A stretch of DNA of 64,000 nt from Andrena cerasifolii (GCF_050908995.1 NC_135126.1:15686001-15750000), one strand, 5' to 3'; shown: positions 50,191 to 61,617, counted from the stretch's first letter. The notes: generated by a model from the letters alone, not told the origin. A program made the numbers and translations.

Positions 50191-53100
50191 CTACTGATTA
50201 TGCGGCAAAATCACTGGTATAGTTTGCTGCGCTCCAGGAGGTGGTTGCGGTGGTAGGTATTGCATGTGCTGCGGTGGTATCGGTATATGAGGAGGAATTA
50301 TAGGACACATTATTGGATAGCTTGGAGCATGACCTTGAGGAGGTGGTGGAGGATATGTGGGTTGTGGAGTACCAGGAGGGTTGTAAGTGCCTGGTGTGTG
50401 TGGTGGGTTGGGATTAGCTGGAGAAGGTGTCTGGCTTGGTGGTTGTTGGGCAACGTGTGGGTGTGGATGCGTATGTGGACCCATGTACTGAATACCAGGG
50501 GCCTGCGGTCCTGGTGAGTCATGGTGATGATAAGGTGTAGCCATATGTGGAGGTGGTGGTGGAGCCTGAACCATGCGTACCATCTGTTGATATGCTGGTT
50601 GGCCAGGATAAGGCACCTGGAATGGTGGATGCAAAGGGGCCGGCGCCATTAAAGGCTGTCCAGTCGCTGCTACCACTTGCATTTGAGAAGCTATGTCTTG
50701 CGCGCGATGCTGCGCATGCATCACCGGCACTGAAATAATCACAACGCAATATATTTCCTCTTATAGACATTCTAACCATTAGAAATAATTCTTCTGTTTC
50801 TTAACGTGGTACAACAAGTGAACGACTCATTAACAAATAGAGAATTGAAAATAAAATGCGGCGGATACCTAGATACTGACCCTTCCGGAACCTTGTCACA
50901 GGTTGAGCCGGTGGTTGGCTGAATGCAGTTGGCGGTTGGCTAGTCATTACGTATGCAGGCATAACCACAGTCGTAGGCATTGTTGCTCCAGTGTATTGTG
51001 GTGTTTGCGGAGTGTGTGGTCTACTGGGTGTCGGTGTGCTAGGAGACCGCTAAAAATACACGTTAACATTTACAAATTATTAGTCAATTCTCATTTAACT
51101 TATACATATATCGAGAAATCATCAGCTTACCGGTGTGAAAGGTTTTGTGTTTGGATTGAATTCTTTAGCATTTGGATTTAACGTTGACTTTTTGAAAGCC
51201 GTGGTAATTTTGTCGACGGTAGGTTCTTGTGGAGTAGTAGGTGTATTTGTTGGAGTTTGTTGTTGTGTTTGGGGAGGACTGGTGGATCGAACAGATAACG
51301 GGCCTGGTGGTGGTTTACTAGTCACCACAGTTTCTTCTTGAACCGTCTGATTTTGATGTTGTTGCTGCTGTTGCTGCTGCGGATTCGGATGTTGTTGCGG
51401 TTGCTGCTGCGACTGTGGCGGCGGTGGGTGTTGATGGGCTGCCGGATGATGCGTTTGAGTAATTTGAGACGAAGAATGCGAATCCTGCTGATGTTGGTGC
51501 TGTTGCTTTCTCGGTACTGATGGCGTGTCTTGTGCTTGTGCTTCTGCTAATTTGAAATCCGTTGCAAATTGCCTCAAGTCTGAATGTTGATCATCCCTAC
51601 TGCGCGGTGTTGGAACCTTTAATAACGTATCAATTTCATGTAATCATTTTGTTACGTATGTGGAATTTTCCCATACGCCGCTCTCAACCGTTTTTTCAAG
51701 CTCGCGTCTGCGAAGGGAAAACGCCCTAAAAGCCTTTCGGTTATCACATACCAGTAATAGGGGTCATGATCTCGGCCAGCTGGATCGCGACCATGAGAAC
51801 GGGAGTGACACGACGACGGACGACGCCTAGGATTTCCTTATATGGAGATTTCTAGCGAATCCCCACTCATTTTGGCACTATATAAACCCTTTGGTTTCAA
51901 CCCTCTTCGGTTCAAAGCTATACAATCACGCGTAAAGTCACGTCGTGTCACGCTCGTACAGAGCTGGTTAAATCTACTAAGATCGGGCTCGAGTCCCCTT
52001 CAGAATCACAGTTAACCTCATAGAATCCGCGAGTTTGGTTTACATTCTATTTGGCATATTGAAATGGCCACTCTTATGCCCCGCACTGTCAGTGCATCAA
52101 CACCGTGCAAACTAGTGGTAACTTACACTATTTATTTAATTAATTAACCGCGACACTTACATCTGTACAATAATTAATTATTGAATATACAAATGGTGTT
52201 CACGTGTAAATCGAGTAGATTCGTTAAACCCATATTTTACTCATCGATCCTTATAATAGTAGTAGCACATACCCACCGATACAACTTTGCCGTTCGAGTT
52301 GTATCAAACATTAATTAAGAGTTACGAGGCATCACTAACATTTCCCACGACTCTCTGATTTTGCATCAGGTTTGTCTGTAAATTTACCACCCTCCGAACA
52401 GCTCCCTGGTTTCGCACTGGGTTCGCCTGTGAATAATCCAGCTTCCTAGCAGCTTCTCGACTACGCGTTGAGTTCGTCTGTGAATTTCTTCCTAGTGACT
52501 CTCCGATTTCGCATCGGGTTCGTTCACAACGTTTCACCCTCCTGCGGCTCCCCGATTATTAAAATCAGGTTCGTCCACGCTTGACTCCATTCCTAGAGGC
52601 TCCCTGATTTCGCATCAGGTTCGTCCGCGCACCTAACTAACTAGGGATTGCAATACCGGTAAATCGCGAGAAATACCCTAAAATTTTTACCGGTAATTCC
52701 ATAAATTATGTATAGCAATGTAGCGCATATATGCGTTTATTAATTCCGTCGTTATCAGTGAAAAAAACTTCAAACATTAATACAGACGAAAACCGAACTA
52801 TCTCATAAAGAACCAACTCTGATCCAAAAGAAAACTAAAAATCTGAATCAAGCCATCAAACATGTCGTATTTTCAAGTAGAAAAAGTAAAGAAAAAATAT
52901 CTACAAATGGCATATGATTTCTTAAGGACTACCCGACCAACAAGTGTAAAATCGGAGAGAGCGATTTATCAGGAAAACAAAGTTTGGACAAATTATGTTT
53001 TTCGCGTGCTTATTTGTTAAAAAGAATTGTTAAATAAAAATTATTTAATTATGTGTGTAAGTTAAGATTCTTTTCATTGATTTTTTTTTGTAATGTTTAC

Positions 53101-53456
53101 TCATATATTTTCAATACCTTTAAAAATTACCGGTAAATTACCAGTAAACCGGTTTTGATTGAAAAAATTACGGAATTATAGGTAATTGAAAAAGTCGGTA
53201 AATTTGCAATCCCTATAACTAACAAACTCATGAACCGTATTCCTTCGGAAATACGCATCACGCCGGCCTCTCGCGTTGCCGCAGCCCCGGCTCGTAACAA
53301 TTTTATTACTATAATACTTCAAAACATGATTCATAATTGGGATATTACCTTTCTGTGATCCGATTTATGCGGAACTATGTCACACCGCTGCCCTTCTACG
53401 GAATTTTGCTGTTGTAATTGACCGTGTTGTTGATGCGACGATTGTTGTTGTTGTTG

Positions 53457-53487
<31 letters not shown>

Positions 53488-55301
53488 TGGTGAGACGCAG
53501 CAACGTTCGTTTGAGGAAATGGTGCTGGTGGCGCTTTATCAGCTTGATACACTTGTTGTCTACCAGGACGTTCTCGTTTGTCTGTGTTTATCTTAGATGG
53601 CGGTGCTTGCTGTTGTTGCGGTGGGAAACTCACTTGTGATATAGGAGTAGCTTGAGATTGTTGTTGTGTCTGTTGCATCACAGGTACTGCGCACGCAATA
53701 ACATTTCGTTAAATATATAAAATCTTCAATATATGAAATATCATTTAAAATAGTATACCTGGTGGTGCTGGCTGCGATGCTGATGGAGGCACAAATGGTG
53801 GTGGAGGATTATTATACGTGACCACCACTCCACTAGGTGGCATTCCCATATTTAACGGTACCGGATGTTGTACCGAAGGATGAGCGCTTTGCATTCCAAT
53901 AGGAAGGTTAGAAGATGGGGGAATGTTTACATTCACATTGGACGGAGGTTGCTGATTAAATACATTCTTATTGGTGGTTGCAGGTCCTGGCGAAGGTGGG
54001 GGTTCGTTAGATCTTATTAACTTTCCAGTATTTCCATTTTTCTTCTTCAGGGGAGGTGGAATATATTTACCCTCGTTGGGTCTCACCTAAAATGATGCGT
54101 CATTAATAGAAGATAGCTAATTCCACGATTTGTTAGATAATTATGACAATAGAGCAATAAACTGCACCACAGCTGCAAATCTTTCCTCTTCGTCGCCGTT
54201 TTCAAGCTCCAATCTGGCTTTGTGATTTGGCTGCGATTCTATTTCATTCGCTATCTCTGCAGCCTTTTGCTCTTGTTCCTTGTAATCTTTCGTATCTTTT
54301 CTTTGAAGTGGGAAAGTATAAGCAGCTAAGGTTGGTTCGTAGGTTGTCTGAACTCCGTACTTTTGTTCATTTTTACGAAACATGTCATTGGCATCCCACC
54401 CGTTCTAAAAAAAAATTGGCATACAAGTTTCAGAGTGTTTTAATTAAATGTTGATATGTATTTCTCTTTCCTTTTTGTAGTAAATACTCACAGTAGTGCC
54501 ATCCAATTCCAAATCATCCCCATTCATAGTAGCAGGCGGAGCATCCCAAGGCTCTAATTCTTTTTCACCAATTACACCATTGTATTTACTAATAGCAGTG
54601 TCCGTTTGGAATGTATCGCGTATAGCATAGTCTAGATCAACATCCTTGGCAGACATAGTAATGATATCTTGTGGCTTAAAAATTAATTTTTCTACTACGC
54701 TTTCTACGCTTATCTTCCCCGAACCTTCTACGCGATGCGCCATTTCTAAGACAACATCGAACTGACTGGAGAACGTGCGAAAAATACCTTCGTATACCGA
54801 GCCATTCAGCGTTTGAATCTGTCATAAAAATAGAAAGTTACAGTAATATTTATTATAAAGTGAAGAAAAAGTAAGGGACGAGCAGTCATTTCATATCGCA
54901 CGTAGTCACGTCTGCTGCTAAGTAGATATATCGAGAAATAACCTATTACATACTATTATACCCGGACCCATCGTTACTCAGTAATATCTGAGAGTTTGGA
55001 TCCTTTTGTTTGTGAAATAAGTTTGGATACCTGTACAATATTGCCAACGTGGCTGGTTATCGCATGCATGAAGTGGGCGTTGTTATATACACCTTCAGCG
55101 GCAACGCATCTCTCTTGTGGACCTCGGGCACGTGGGGATCTAGAAATAAACTGCTGCTTGTAAAGAGGTTTGAAAGGAATGTTTAAAACGGACAAGGAGG
55201 AAGGGTTCTAGTAATTTTGATATCGCAGAGATAAGGGAAGTAAAGGAAATAAAAATGAGGCACCTGTTGGTATTGGAACGATTCTTTCTTTTGCTATTCA
55301 T
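50191..55301 (-). CDS. Atx2: Ataxin-2 (nine coding exons)
   Basis: Exons (minus): 55301-55264, 55139-55031, 54818-54492, 54404-54168, 54086-53759, 53686-53349, 51616-51131, 51049-50869, 50729-50191; 860 residues, phases consistent. The short N-terminus MNSKRKNRSNTN leads into the Lsm domain (~29-108: GVYNNAHFMHAITSHVGNIV, TLNGSVYEGIFRTFSSQFDV). The LsmAD domain follows (~130-240: DTAISKYNG, NDMFRKNEQKYGV, NEIESQPNHKARLELEN). A 16-Gln run lies at ~414-429, and the PAM2 motif LNPNAKEFNPNTKPF at ~604-620 binds poly(A)-binding protein. The rest is Pro/Gln/His-rich. Ataxin-2 is a cytoplasmic RNA-binding regulator of translation and stress granules and, in flies, of circadian period translation. 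The exon 4 donor (GTG|GTGCAG) is inferred from frame. Intron 6 holds a solo LTR with a nested hAT. Alternative 5' starts are possible. Confidence 0.92.
52340..52633. repeat. ~50-bp tandem array, each unit with a short hairpin
   Basis: Six units spaced 47-52 bp share a stem-loop followed by a GGTTCGTC-like segment. Stems: CTGAT/ATCAG (52355), CTGGT/ACTGG (52406), CTCGAC/GTTGAG (52456), CCGAT/ATCGG (52503), CCCGATT/AATCAGG (52551), CCTGAT/ATCAGG (52603). The loop is usually TTCGC or similar. Several substitutions are paired across the stem. The array lies inside the solo LTR. Confidence 0.75.
52642..53215 (+). mobile_element. 574-bp non-autonomous hAT element nested in the LTR
   Basis: The terminal inverted repeats are TAGGGATTGCAA and TTGCAATCCCTA. 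The flanking 8-mers are identical, TAACTAAC (52634-52641 and 53216-53223), a perfect hAT-size target duplication. Repeated ACCGGTAA motifs lie near both ends, as expected of subterminal transposase sites. A transposase remnant lies at 52901-52981. Confidence 0.9.
52901..52981 (+). pseudogene. Remnant of hAT transposase C-terminal (dimerisation) domain
   Basis: In frame from 52901 the sequence reads LQMAYDFLRTTRPTSVKSER, matching the hAT family pattern of a short hydrophobic segment then P-T-S-V-x-S-E-R. The surrounding frame soon stops and the rest of the gene is missing, so it is a relic. Confidence 0.75.
53442..53489. repeat. Polyglutamine trinucleotide run in ataxin-2
   Basis: Sixteen in-frame Gln codons: eight CAG followed by eight CAA on the coding (minus) strand. 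The run lies between LsmAD and PAM2, whereas the disease-linked human run is N-terminal. The pure CAG block could be length-polymorphic. Confidence 0.9.
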
Positions 55302-56795
55302 TTTGCCACCCGACGAGGATTCTTCGCCAGTGGTTGGTGGATTTCTGCCGCCGGTTTGTTGCGGGCCTTCTCGTTTCCTAGTCGGGACCGGAATTTTGAC
55401 TAATTTCCCAGTAACTGCTTAACGTCAAAAAAATATTTCGCGATTCAACGTCCCGATACAGGAGTATATCGAGTGGTATTGAGTTTCGCGAAATGCTCGT
55501 TAGATAGCGGAGCTTACAATTCGAAATCTTGTTCGACCCCAAAACGATTGACAGGAGGCCGTACTGGCCGTAACAACTATCAACATTCACGATCGGTTTT
55601 CGAATCACGATCGTTTATAGGTTATGCGCCAATGGTGTGGTTACTTAAGCACACTCGTCCGCGAAAGTTAAGGTGTGCGTGACTTTCGAGTTTTGACAGG
55701 CACAAACGCGAAAGTGCGAGTAAAGGAAGCAGGAACACTTGGTATTCGTTGGTATTCGTGGAGACGAGACGAGACGTACGGGGGAACACGGTGTCTGCCC
55801 GAGCCCGACACACCGAGATATCTTGCTGCTGCGTGACGTAACTCCGTTCTCCTTGCGCAGGAAATCACCTTTCTGCAATTTCCCGCCGACAGAGTTCTGA
55901 AACGAACGATGATAGCCCCCAAGTGTGATTCTCCTCACGATAGCTATTATATTTCTATTTAATTAATGAACATGTGGTAAACGATAAAACTTAGCACAAG
56001 TCGCCCGATCAGCCTGATCCGGTGACTGTCGGATACAGTCGCTACCTAGCGAGAAATTCACCAACCTTTCGATAAAGATCATCCGCAATTCCCTCACGAC
56101 TCACGAGCTTAGAGCAACCCATTTTCATAGCGCGTTACCGATGCTCACGGCGGCCTTAGAGCGGCCCACGGCCACTCACGGCTGATCTTCAAGTGAAAAT
56201 GCATCTTTAGTCGTCACTTTTCTTTTCCATTGTTCCCCTTTAATAACCTATTTGGCTATCTCTGGCAATCTCTGCAGCCCAGCAGCTCAGCAAGAATGCC
56301 TCGAAACCGCAATTAATTCCAGAATTTCCATTTTCTAACTTTCATTTCGTTTCACGGTACATACAATTTATTAGCCGATTATTATGAAAGCCAACGTCGC
56401 GTCGCGTCAACGCACAAGTAAGTATAAGTACATACATACATACATGCCAAGTAAAATATATGGACAAACATCGTTTGTAATTATTTAAATTTCCTAATGC
56501 CATGCGTAAACACATAGGTATATGCATAATGATCATTAGATCTCGATATATCGTATCTATATGTGTATAGTTTCTGTAATAACATTATGCTTAAATACCT
56601 ATCGATATTCTGACAGAATCGGCAAAATAATCGGGCACCGTCTGATTTAGCCGTTTAGCGTCATAATCGATTACTATCAATAAATGGTACCATTGATCGG
56701 TTACGTTACCGAGTAAAGCTTTTCGGGTGTAGTTATAGATAATTCCAAATAGAATATAGGCACCAAACAAACACTTTATTTTTAATTGATCGTGT
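55302..56795. other. Ataxin-2 5' region and intergenic DNA
   Basis: The part next to 55301 is CpG-rich with open frame and is probably the ataxin-2 5' UTR and promoter; a further 5' exon is possible. From about 56.0 kb the DNA is AT-rich with no gene seen. Confidence 0.5.
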
Positions 56796-57220
56796 TCAAT
56801 TGCTGGAAACACGTTTACGTCGTTTACGTTGATTGGAATTTCTATACACATCTCTATCGGCATCGTCTTCGTTGTACATGGTGTGCAATTTTCGAATGAT
56901 ACTCCTTGTCCTGTCAGAGATGAAATTGTCCACTTGACCCAAGATGTTTACGCATCGAATTATCCACTCGAACCCCCTGTTTATATTATCCGCTCGGCGA
57001 GTACGGCCATCCGATACTCTCGACACGCTGCTCGAAATCCTTTCCAGGATGTTTTTACGTTCCTTTCCGAGTACCTCCTCGGAACTCGTCAATACCGGCT
57101 GGCAAGAAAGTTCAGTCACGAAACAGCTTTTAGATGCGAAGGAAAAACAAGTGTTTCACTCACCGTACATATGGTGAAAAGCAATAGCAGCAGCAACCGC
57201 AGAACCGTTAATATTTTCAT
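56796..57220 (-). CDS. Small secreted protein, unrecognised (119 aa, two exons)
   Basis: Exons (minus): 57220-57164 and 57098-56796, joined in phase 0 by GTGAGT and TTGCCAG. Exon 1 encodes exactly a signal peptide, MKILTVLRLLLLLLFTICT. The mature ~100 residues begin PVLTSSEEVLGKERK, have one Cys (IIRCVNIL), several basic pairs (GRTRR) and a polybasic C-terminus (QRKRRKRVSSN). A minus-strand AATAAA at 56775-56780 is only ~16 nt past the stop, unusually close. I do not recognise the family. The basic clusters would allow prohormone-like cleavage, but a structural or immune role is equally open. The layout of a signal-peptide exon plus a second exon matches its downstream-coordinate neighbours apolipophorin-III and the 98-aa gene. 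Confidence 0.65.
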
Positions 57221-58025
57221 TTTCTCGAAAACGAATTTACGTACTTACAATTAGTATGTACGTACACATACTCTATTTGACGAAGAATGATCACCGTTCG
57301 ATTAGCTCGTTGTCATTCCCCTTTGGAGTGGGAAGACGAACGTTACCGATCCTCGAACAGAAGCAAAGTGGCAAAGGATTACTGTACGAGCGTACACTGT
57401 ACAAGCGTGGGCATTTGGGCAGCAGTCTGTAGGGAACTTGTTGCAATGCTTAAACACGGTGGTTCCAGCTGCCCGAAAATTCTTGGGTGGAAGCAATGTG
57501 CGCTTAGCGCTGACTACACCTTCCCCTCCAAACATAATCTACATTTTGAAATATCGAGTAATCCGCTTTGCAAGCGCAAATCTTATTTCACAATGGATTT
57601 TCGCAAAGCCCAGTGGCATGATTGCCACATCACCGTTCTCGGTAACGTTACATTACCACTTTCCTATGCATCATACATCGCAACGCGCCTTATCGAGACT
57701 CTATCGACTCTACATTCTACAGTTATATATACGTAGGTATGTAGTACGTACATATATGCATACGGTGTAGAATTTGATTCGCTTTAAACGTCGAACGTTC
57801 GGAGAACAGAGCGATAAAATGGGGAAACGAAGAGTTTGTATTGGTTGTATTTAACTTATATGATTACATTCGATATATAAAGCAATAGCATAGTATAGCG
57901 TAGACTATAGATGATGAAACGTCTATTGATAGGAATCACACGAGAATCCTTGTTATTCGTACTGATTACCACGCAACAGTTTAATGTTTAACGCGTGATA
58001 GGTAGCGAAGGTTGGAATATTTCGT
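57221..58025. other. Intergenic, 119-aa gene to apolipophorin-III
   Basis: About 0.8 kb containing the promoter of the 119-aa gene and the 3' UTR of apolipophorin-III (ATTAAA on minus at 57980-57985). No other gene is seen. Confidence 0.5.
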
Positions 58026-58690
58026 TTAGCTTGTCGTAGCAGCGGCTTGCTGGAGTTGGTTATTAAGGTTCTGCGTCGCCTGTACAGCAATGTCGACCGC
58101 TTGCTTCGTGAATTTGGCTAAGTCTTCCTGGATCTTTCCAGAGTGCTGACCCAAAGATTTGGCGGCGGTGTCAGATTCTTTGAGCACCACCTGAACTCCT
58201 TGTTGGAATTTAGCCTGCAAATCGGCTACCTGTTCCTGGGCGTTCGGAATTCCGCTGTTAATATCCTCCACGACCTTATTCAGTTTAACTTTAACGTCGT
58301 TCCACATCGATTCCAACTCGGGACGTTTATTTTTCACCTGAAAAAGGAAAGCCCTTGCAAGTTGTCTCCGTAAAGAATTATGTTTATAATAACGCGGGCG
58401 TTCGTTTCATTGCTTACCTCCTCGGTCATGTTCTGCATGTACGCTTGGACGTTGGTAACGAAGTCGGTGCTTTGCTGTTTCACGGTCCTAACGATGGTCT
58501 CCTGGTCGGGCAGGTTCAGTTGTTCCTGGATTTGTTTGGTCAAGTTATTGATGTTGGCTTGGGCCTGACCAATGAACTCGGTCAATTGAGATTCAAAAGT
58601 TGTTTCGGAATTGGTAGCGGTGGCCGGTGGCGCGACTTTAGCCTCGGACAGGACCGTAACGGCCAACACGATCGCTAAAATCCTCTTCAT
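58026..58690 (-). CDS. apoLp-III: Apolipophorin-III (two exons)
   Basis: Exons (minus): 58690-58418 and 58337-58026, phase 0; 194 residues, the usual family length. A signal peptide (MKRILAIVLAVTVLSEAKV) is followed by amphipathic helices with the expected heptad-like pattern, for example LTEFIGQAQANINNLTKQIQ and ADLQAKFQQGVQVVLKE, ending QQAAATTS. There are no cysteines in the mature protein, as is usual for apoLp-III. This exchangeable haemolymph apolipoprotein binds lipophorin when diacylglycerol is loaded for flight and also takes part in immune recognition. A TATA box and initiator lie at proper spacing upstream. Confidence 0.9.
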
Positions 58691-60214
58691 ATTTCTCTTC
58701 AGCTATCCAGCTAACCAACAACAACTCTGCCAAACAACTAGAAAGTAACTGACGCATCAGCCACGCAAGCTACCACTTTTATAGGCGATCCTTATCAGGG
58801 GTGCACGAGGGCACAATGTCGTTTATCTTGCTACATACATACATGCATACATACATGTGACCGGCATCAGTTGTGATTCTTGCATCCCTCTGGAAATTCT
58901 ACGCAAATAAACTGCTATCGAATTTCTCGAAATTTTATGTGTTGGGATAATTGACAGTAGGGTGCGAAAAATAAAATTAGTTGCGAGAACTCGACAGCAC
59001 GGTTTTCACGATCAGATATAAATTAGTTACTGGTTCCAAAGGCACGGCTACTTGGCTGATACTCTAGAGTCTAGACTCTAGACTTTAGAGTTAAAGTTCA
59101 AGGCATCCTGATCGAAATTATCTCGAATTTTGTGTCACCGTTCTCTCGTCTATCCAACATGTTACATCAGCTTATTAACAGTCAAGCATTGGAACGTGTA
59201 TGTTCAATGCTTACATACCTATTATGTAGGTGCGACACGAAAACGCGAAAGCTAACGAGCATTAGGATTTCTCACAATCAGAGAAAAAAAAAAGACAAAA
59301 AAAAATTATGTGCATACGTATATAATCGAGCTTTGAAACTTGTTTGTAAATACGGTTTCTTGTAAGTGGCTGAGTCAAGGGGACAAGGGTCTATGGAAAA
59401 ATCTACAGAATCGATGAACTTGTTGATTCTGTTAGTGCTGTGCAGCATTCGAGGCCACAAAGTCGTTTGCCGTTTCTTCTCGAGTCGACACGGTGCAGTT
59501 TCTTATCTACGCATGTGCTGACGATCGTTAAATAGAAAGAACGGGTCTTGACCCATTACCATTTTAATTCTGCCATCCAGCTATGCATGTATCAACGCTT
59601 TCCCTCGATTTTCACTCCAGGTATACTTGTCTTTCTCATCGCCGCTGTAACATTTCATCCAAGCTCGTACAGTTTTTGGCATCTCATTCGATGTAATTAC
59701 TAATTACCACCCACTCTCAGGGTTAACATTTAATCGCGGAATCTTGAAAATCTGCAGGTTGCGTGGCCCTTTAAATCTTTCATTCGTTGAAACGTTTGAA
59801 ACAGTTTAAGACGTTCGAGGGATAAAGATTAAAGATATACACGAATCTTTGGGATGAGTTCGGATACACGAATCTTTCTCTTTTATTTCTATTTTATATA
59901 TTTTTTTAGCGTTGCACGTACATTATATAACAGCGATGATCGATTAGTCGCGATACAAATAACTAGCACTCCGATAAAGTAAAATGAAGTTTCTTTTTAT
60001 CGTATCTCGATGTCCGTGTCAAAGTTGACGCTGCCTTCGAGAAACATACATATGTAGTACCTAAGTACGCGTAGTCGCGTAAACACATACATACACACAC
60101 GCGCGCGCGTAATATTCTAATCGCGAAGAAAACAGAAACTACATAATGTGCTTGAGAATTAAAAGAACGAGTGGATTTTATCGCGTATCGCACAGCCGCG
60201 CACAGACTGCACGA
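58691..60214. other. Intergenic, apolipophorin-III to 98-aa gene
   Basis: About 1.5 kb with the apolipophorin-III promoter at the left and the 3' UTR of the 98-aa gene at the right. A CATA-type microsatellite lies at 58831-58857 and a CA/CG run near 60090. No further gene is supported. Confidence 0.55.
58747..58783 (-). promoter_or_regulatory. TATA box and initiator of apolipophorin-III
   Basis: On the minus strand TATAAAA (58783-58777) is followed by the arthropod-type initiator TCAGTT (58752-58747). The initiator A at 58750 is 33 nt from the first T, within the normal range, and gives a ~60-nt 5' UTR. Confidence 0.75.
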
Positions 60215-60605
60215 TTAGTCATTAAACTTGTCTCCAATCTTCTCGGCTTCCTTGCGAATACTCTCACCGCCTTGATTCAGAAGTGATTTGGCTCTCTCGA
60301 GGGCGTCGTTCACGGTCGGATCGTTCATGAATTTTTGCACTCGGTCCCCGATCGCATCTTTCGCGTTATTCCATATTTCCTTGGTCTTCTCCGCGATCCG
60401 GTCGAAATCGCTGTCTGGAGGCTGCTGCGCCGCATCTTGCGGCAACGGATTTGCCTAAAAGGTAAAATAAATCATCGGTAAAATAATCCACCGATTAAAC
60501 ACCCCCGAGTGTCGACTTGTCGGTTATGATACGTATGTAAGTAAATACCTGGAACGCGTAAAACAGACAGGCGAGGAGAACACCGAAGAGAAGAAATCGG
60601 GTCAT
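60215..60605 (-). CDS. Small secreted helix-rich protein, unrecognised (98 aa, two exons)
   Basis: Exons (minus): 60605-60549 and 60454-60215, phase 0. Exon 1 encodes the signal peptide MTRFLLFGVLLACLFYAFQ. The mature protein starts ANPLPQDAAQQPPDSDF and then is charged and helix-compatible without Cys: IAEKTKEIWNNAKDAIGDRV, ALERAKSLLNQGGESIRKEA, ending GDKFND. The pattern and exon layout resemble a miniature apolipophorin-III, which lies 1.5 kb away on the same strand, but I cannot show homology by eye. It could be an exchangeable apolipoprotein-like or immune effector protein; function is not assigned. Confidence 0.72.
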
Positions 60606-61617
60606 ATTGCGACCTTACGATTAGTAATATCTGTTAAGTAGGTATATGTATTCGGACCAGAACGAGGTAGGTAGTTTCTGTCGGAGGAACGGCAGTAAAC
60701 TGCTTTGCTAGAAGCCTCGCCCGAACAGTGCAACTACGATAAAACGAATTAAGATCAAAGATCAGATAAATAACCACTTGAGGCTTTGAACCTGCAACCT
60801 ATGTACGTACATGTACGATCGTAGTACATACGTTGTACGTTATTCTCGATTCTTTACTGTCGCCAGCAGTTCATTGACAATGAGTTCTCTGTAGTTCTGC
60901 ACTGCCTCTTCAGCAGTTCGCACTTGCCACTTGCAAAACTAAAATGAATTGCTCGCCAGCCGTACAGCTGCTTTTATTAATCCGCGTCGCGTCATGAATT
61001 GCATTTTTTGCGGTAGATTATCTTTGTTTCCCGGACATTATATAACCCCCGCAACACCGTGTTCCCACAGCTTTTTTTTTGTACAATACATGAATCAGTT
61101 TGTCAGTATCGAATAGGGAATAGAGCACGGCACTTTGGGCATGTCTTTCAACGATTTCACTTTGATGCAATTTTAAAATTGGTCTTTCCTCTTGGCTCCT
61201 TTCGATGGTTCTTCGATTCTTCGAACTCAACGAATCCTCGATGCGAACAAAATTCATCCTTGATTCGCTGGTGCAATAATACCGCGATACTGTTTCTACG
61301 ATTCCATCGTCGTCGTACCGTACCGATCGAAACTTTTCGTTTCTATCGTCAGCAAACTCTTCAATTCTCAATGCTCGCGCGATTACGCAACGACGCGTAA
61401 CGCTAACGAAACCCCTGTAAAATCGTTGACAGTGTTTCCAAGAATTAAACAAGCTCCTTCTCCAGCAATAAATAACTTTATTTCGATAGGTTCACAAATA
61501 AATTAATAATTCTAGAATGTACAAAGTTTAGAAATACGGCGAATACGCTGCACGCTAGATATTATACACAGCTGTTTCAATAAAATTACATACCTACGTA
61601 TTTAGATCTGGAAAATG
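60606..61617. other. Intergenic, 98-aa gene to the 758-residue exon
   Basis: About 1 kb. It holds the promoter of the 98-aa gene and the 3' UTR of the next gene; a minus-strand AATAAA at 61477-61482 lies ~135 nt past that stop. A 144-codon open frame here has no family resemblance and was not called. Confidence 0.55.

Larger units (their letters stand above)
51650..53299 (+). mobile_element. Solo LTR (Ty3/gypsy-like) in ataxin-2 intron 6
   Basis: The termini are TGTTACG (51650) and CGTAACA (ending 53299), a TG...CA pair with matching inverted ends. ATTT flanks both sides (51646-51649 and 53300-53303), the 4-bp target duplication typical of Ty3/gypsy or Bel/Pao elements. A TATATAAA box at 51879-51886 suggests plus orientation, antisense to ataxin-2. 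Without the nested hAT insertion and its duplicated 8 bp, the LTR is about 1,068 bp. No gag-pol sequence or second LTR is seen, so recombination has removed the body. Confidence 0.75.

Noticed and set aside
52322..52537. Open frame over the hairpin array
   Set aside because: Repeat-driven; the peptide simply repeats with the ~50-bp units and has no start or splice support.
54974..55195. Alternative ataxin-2 start in front of the Lsm exon
   Set aside because: The frame runs through the acceptor TTTCTAG at 55140; the MNSKRKN exon joins in correct phase and resembles the family start, so the longer frame is taken as intron.
61018..61452. 144-codon minus-strand open frame
   Set aside because: No family resemblance, no signal peptide and it follows the 3' UTR of the large exon; could be real but not supported.
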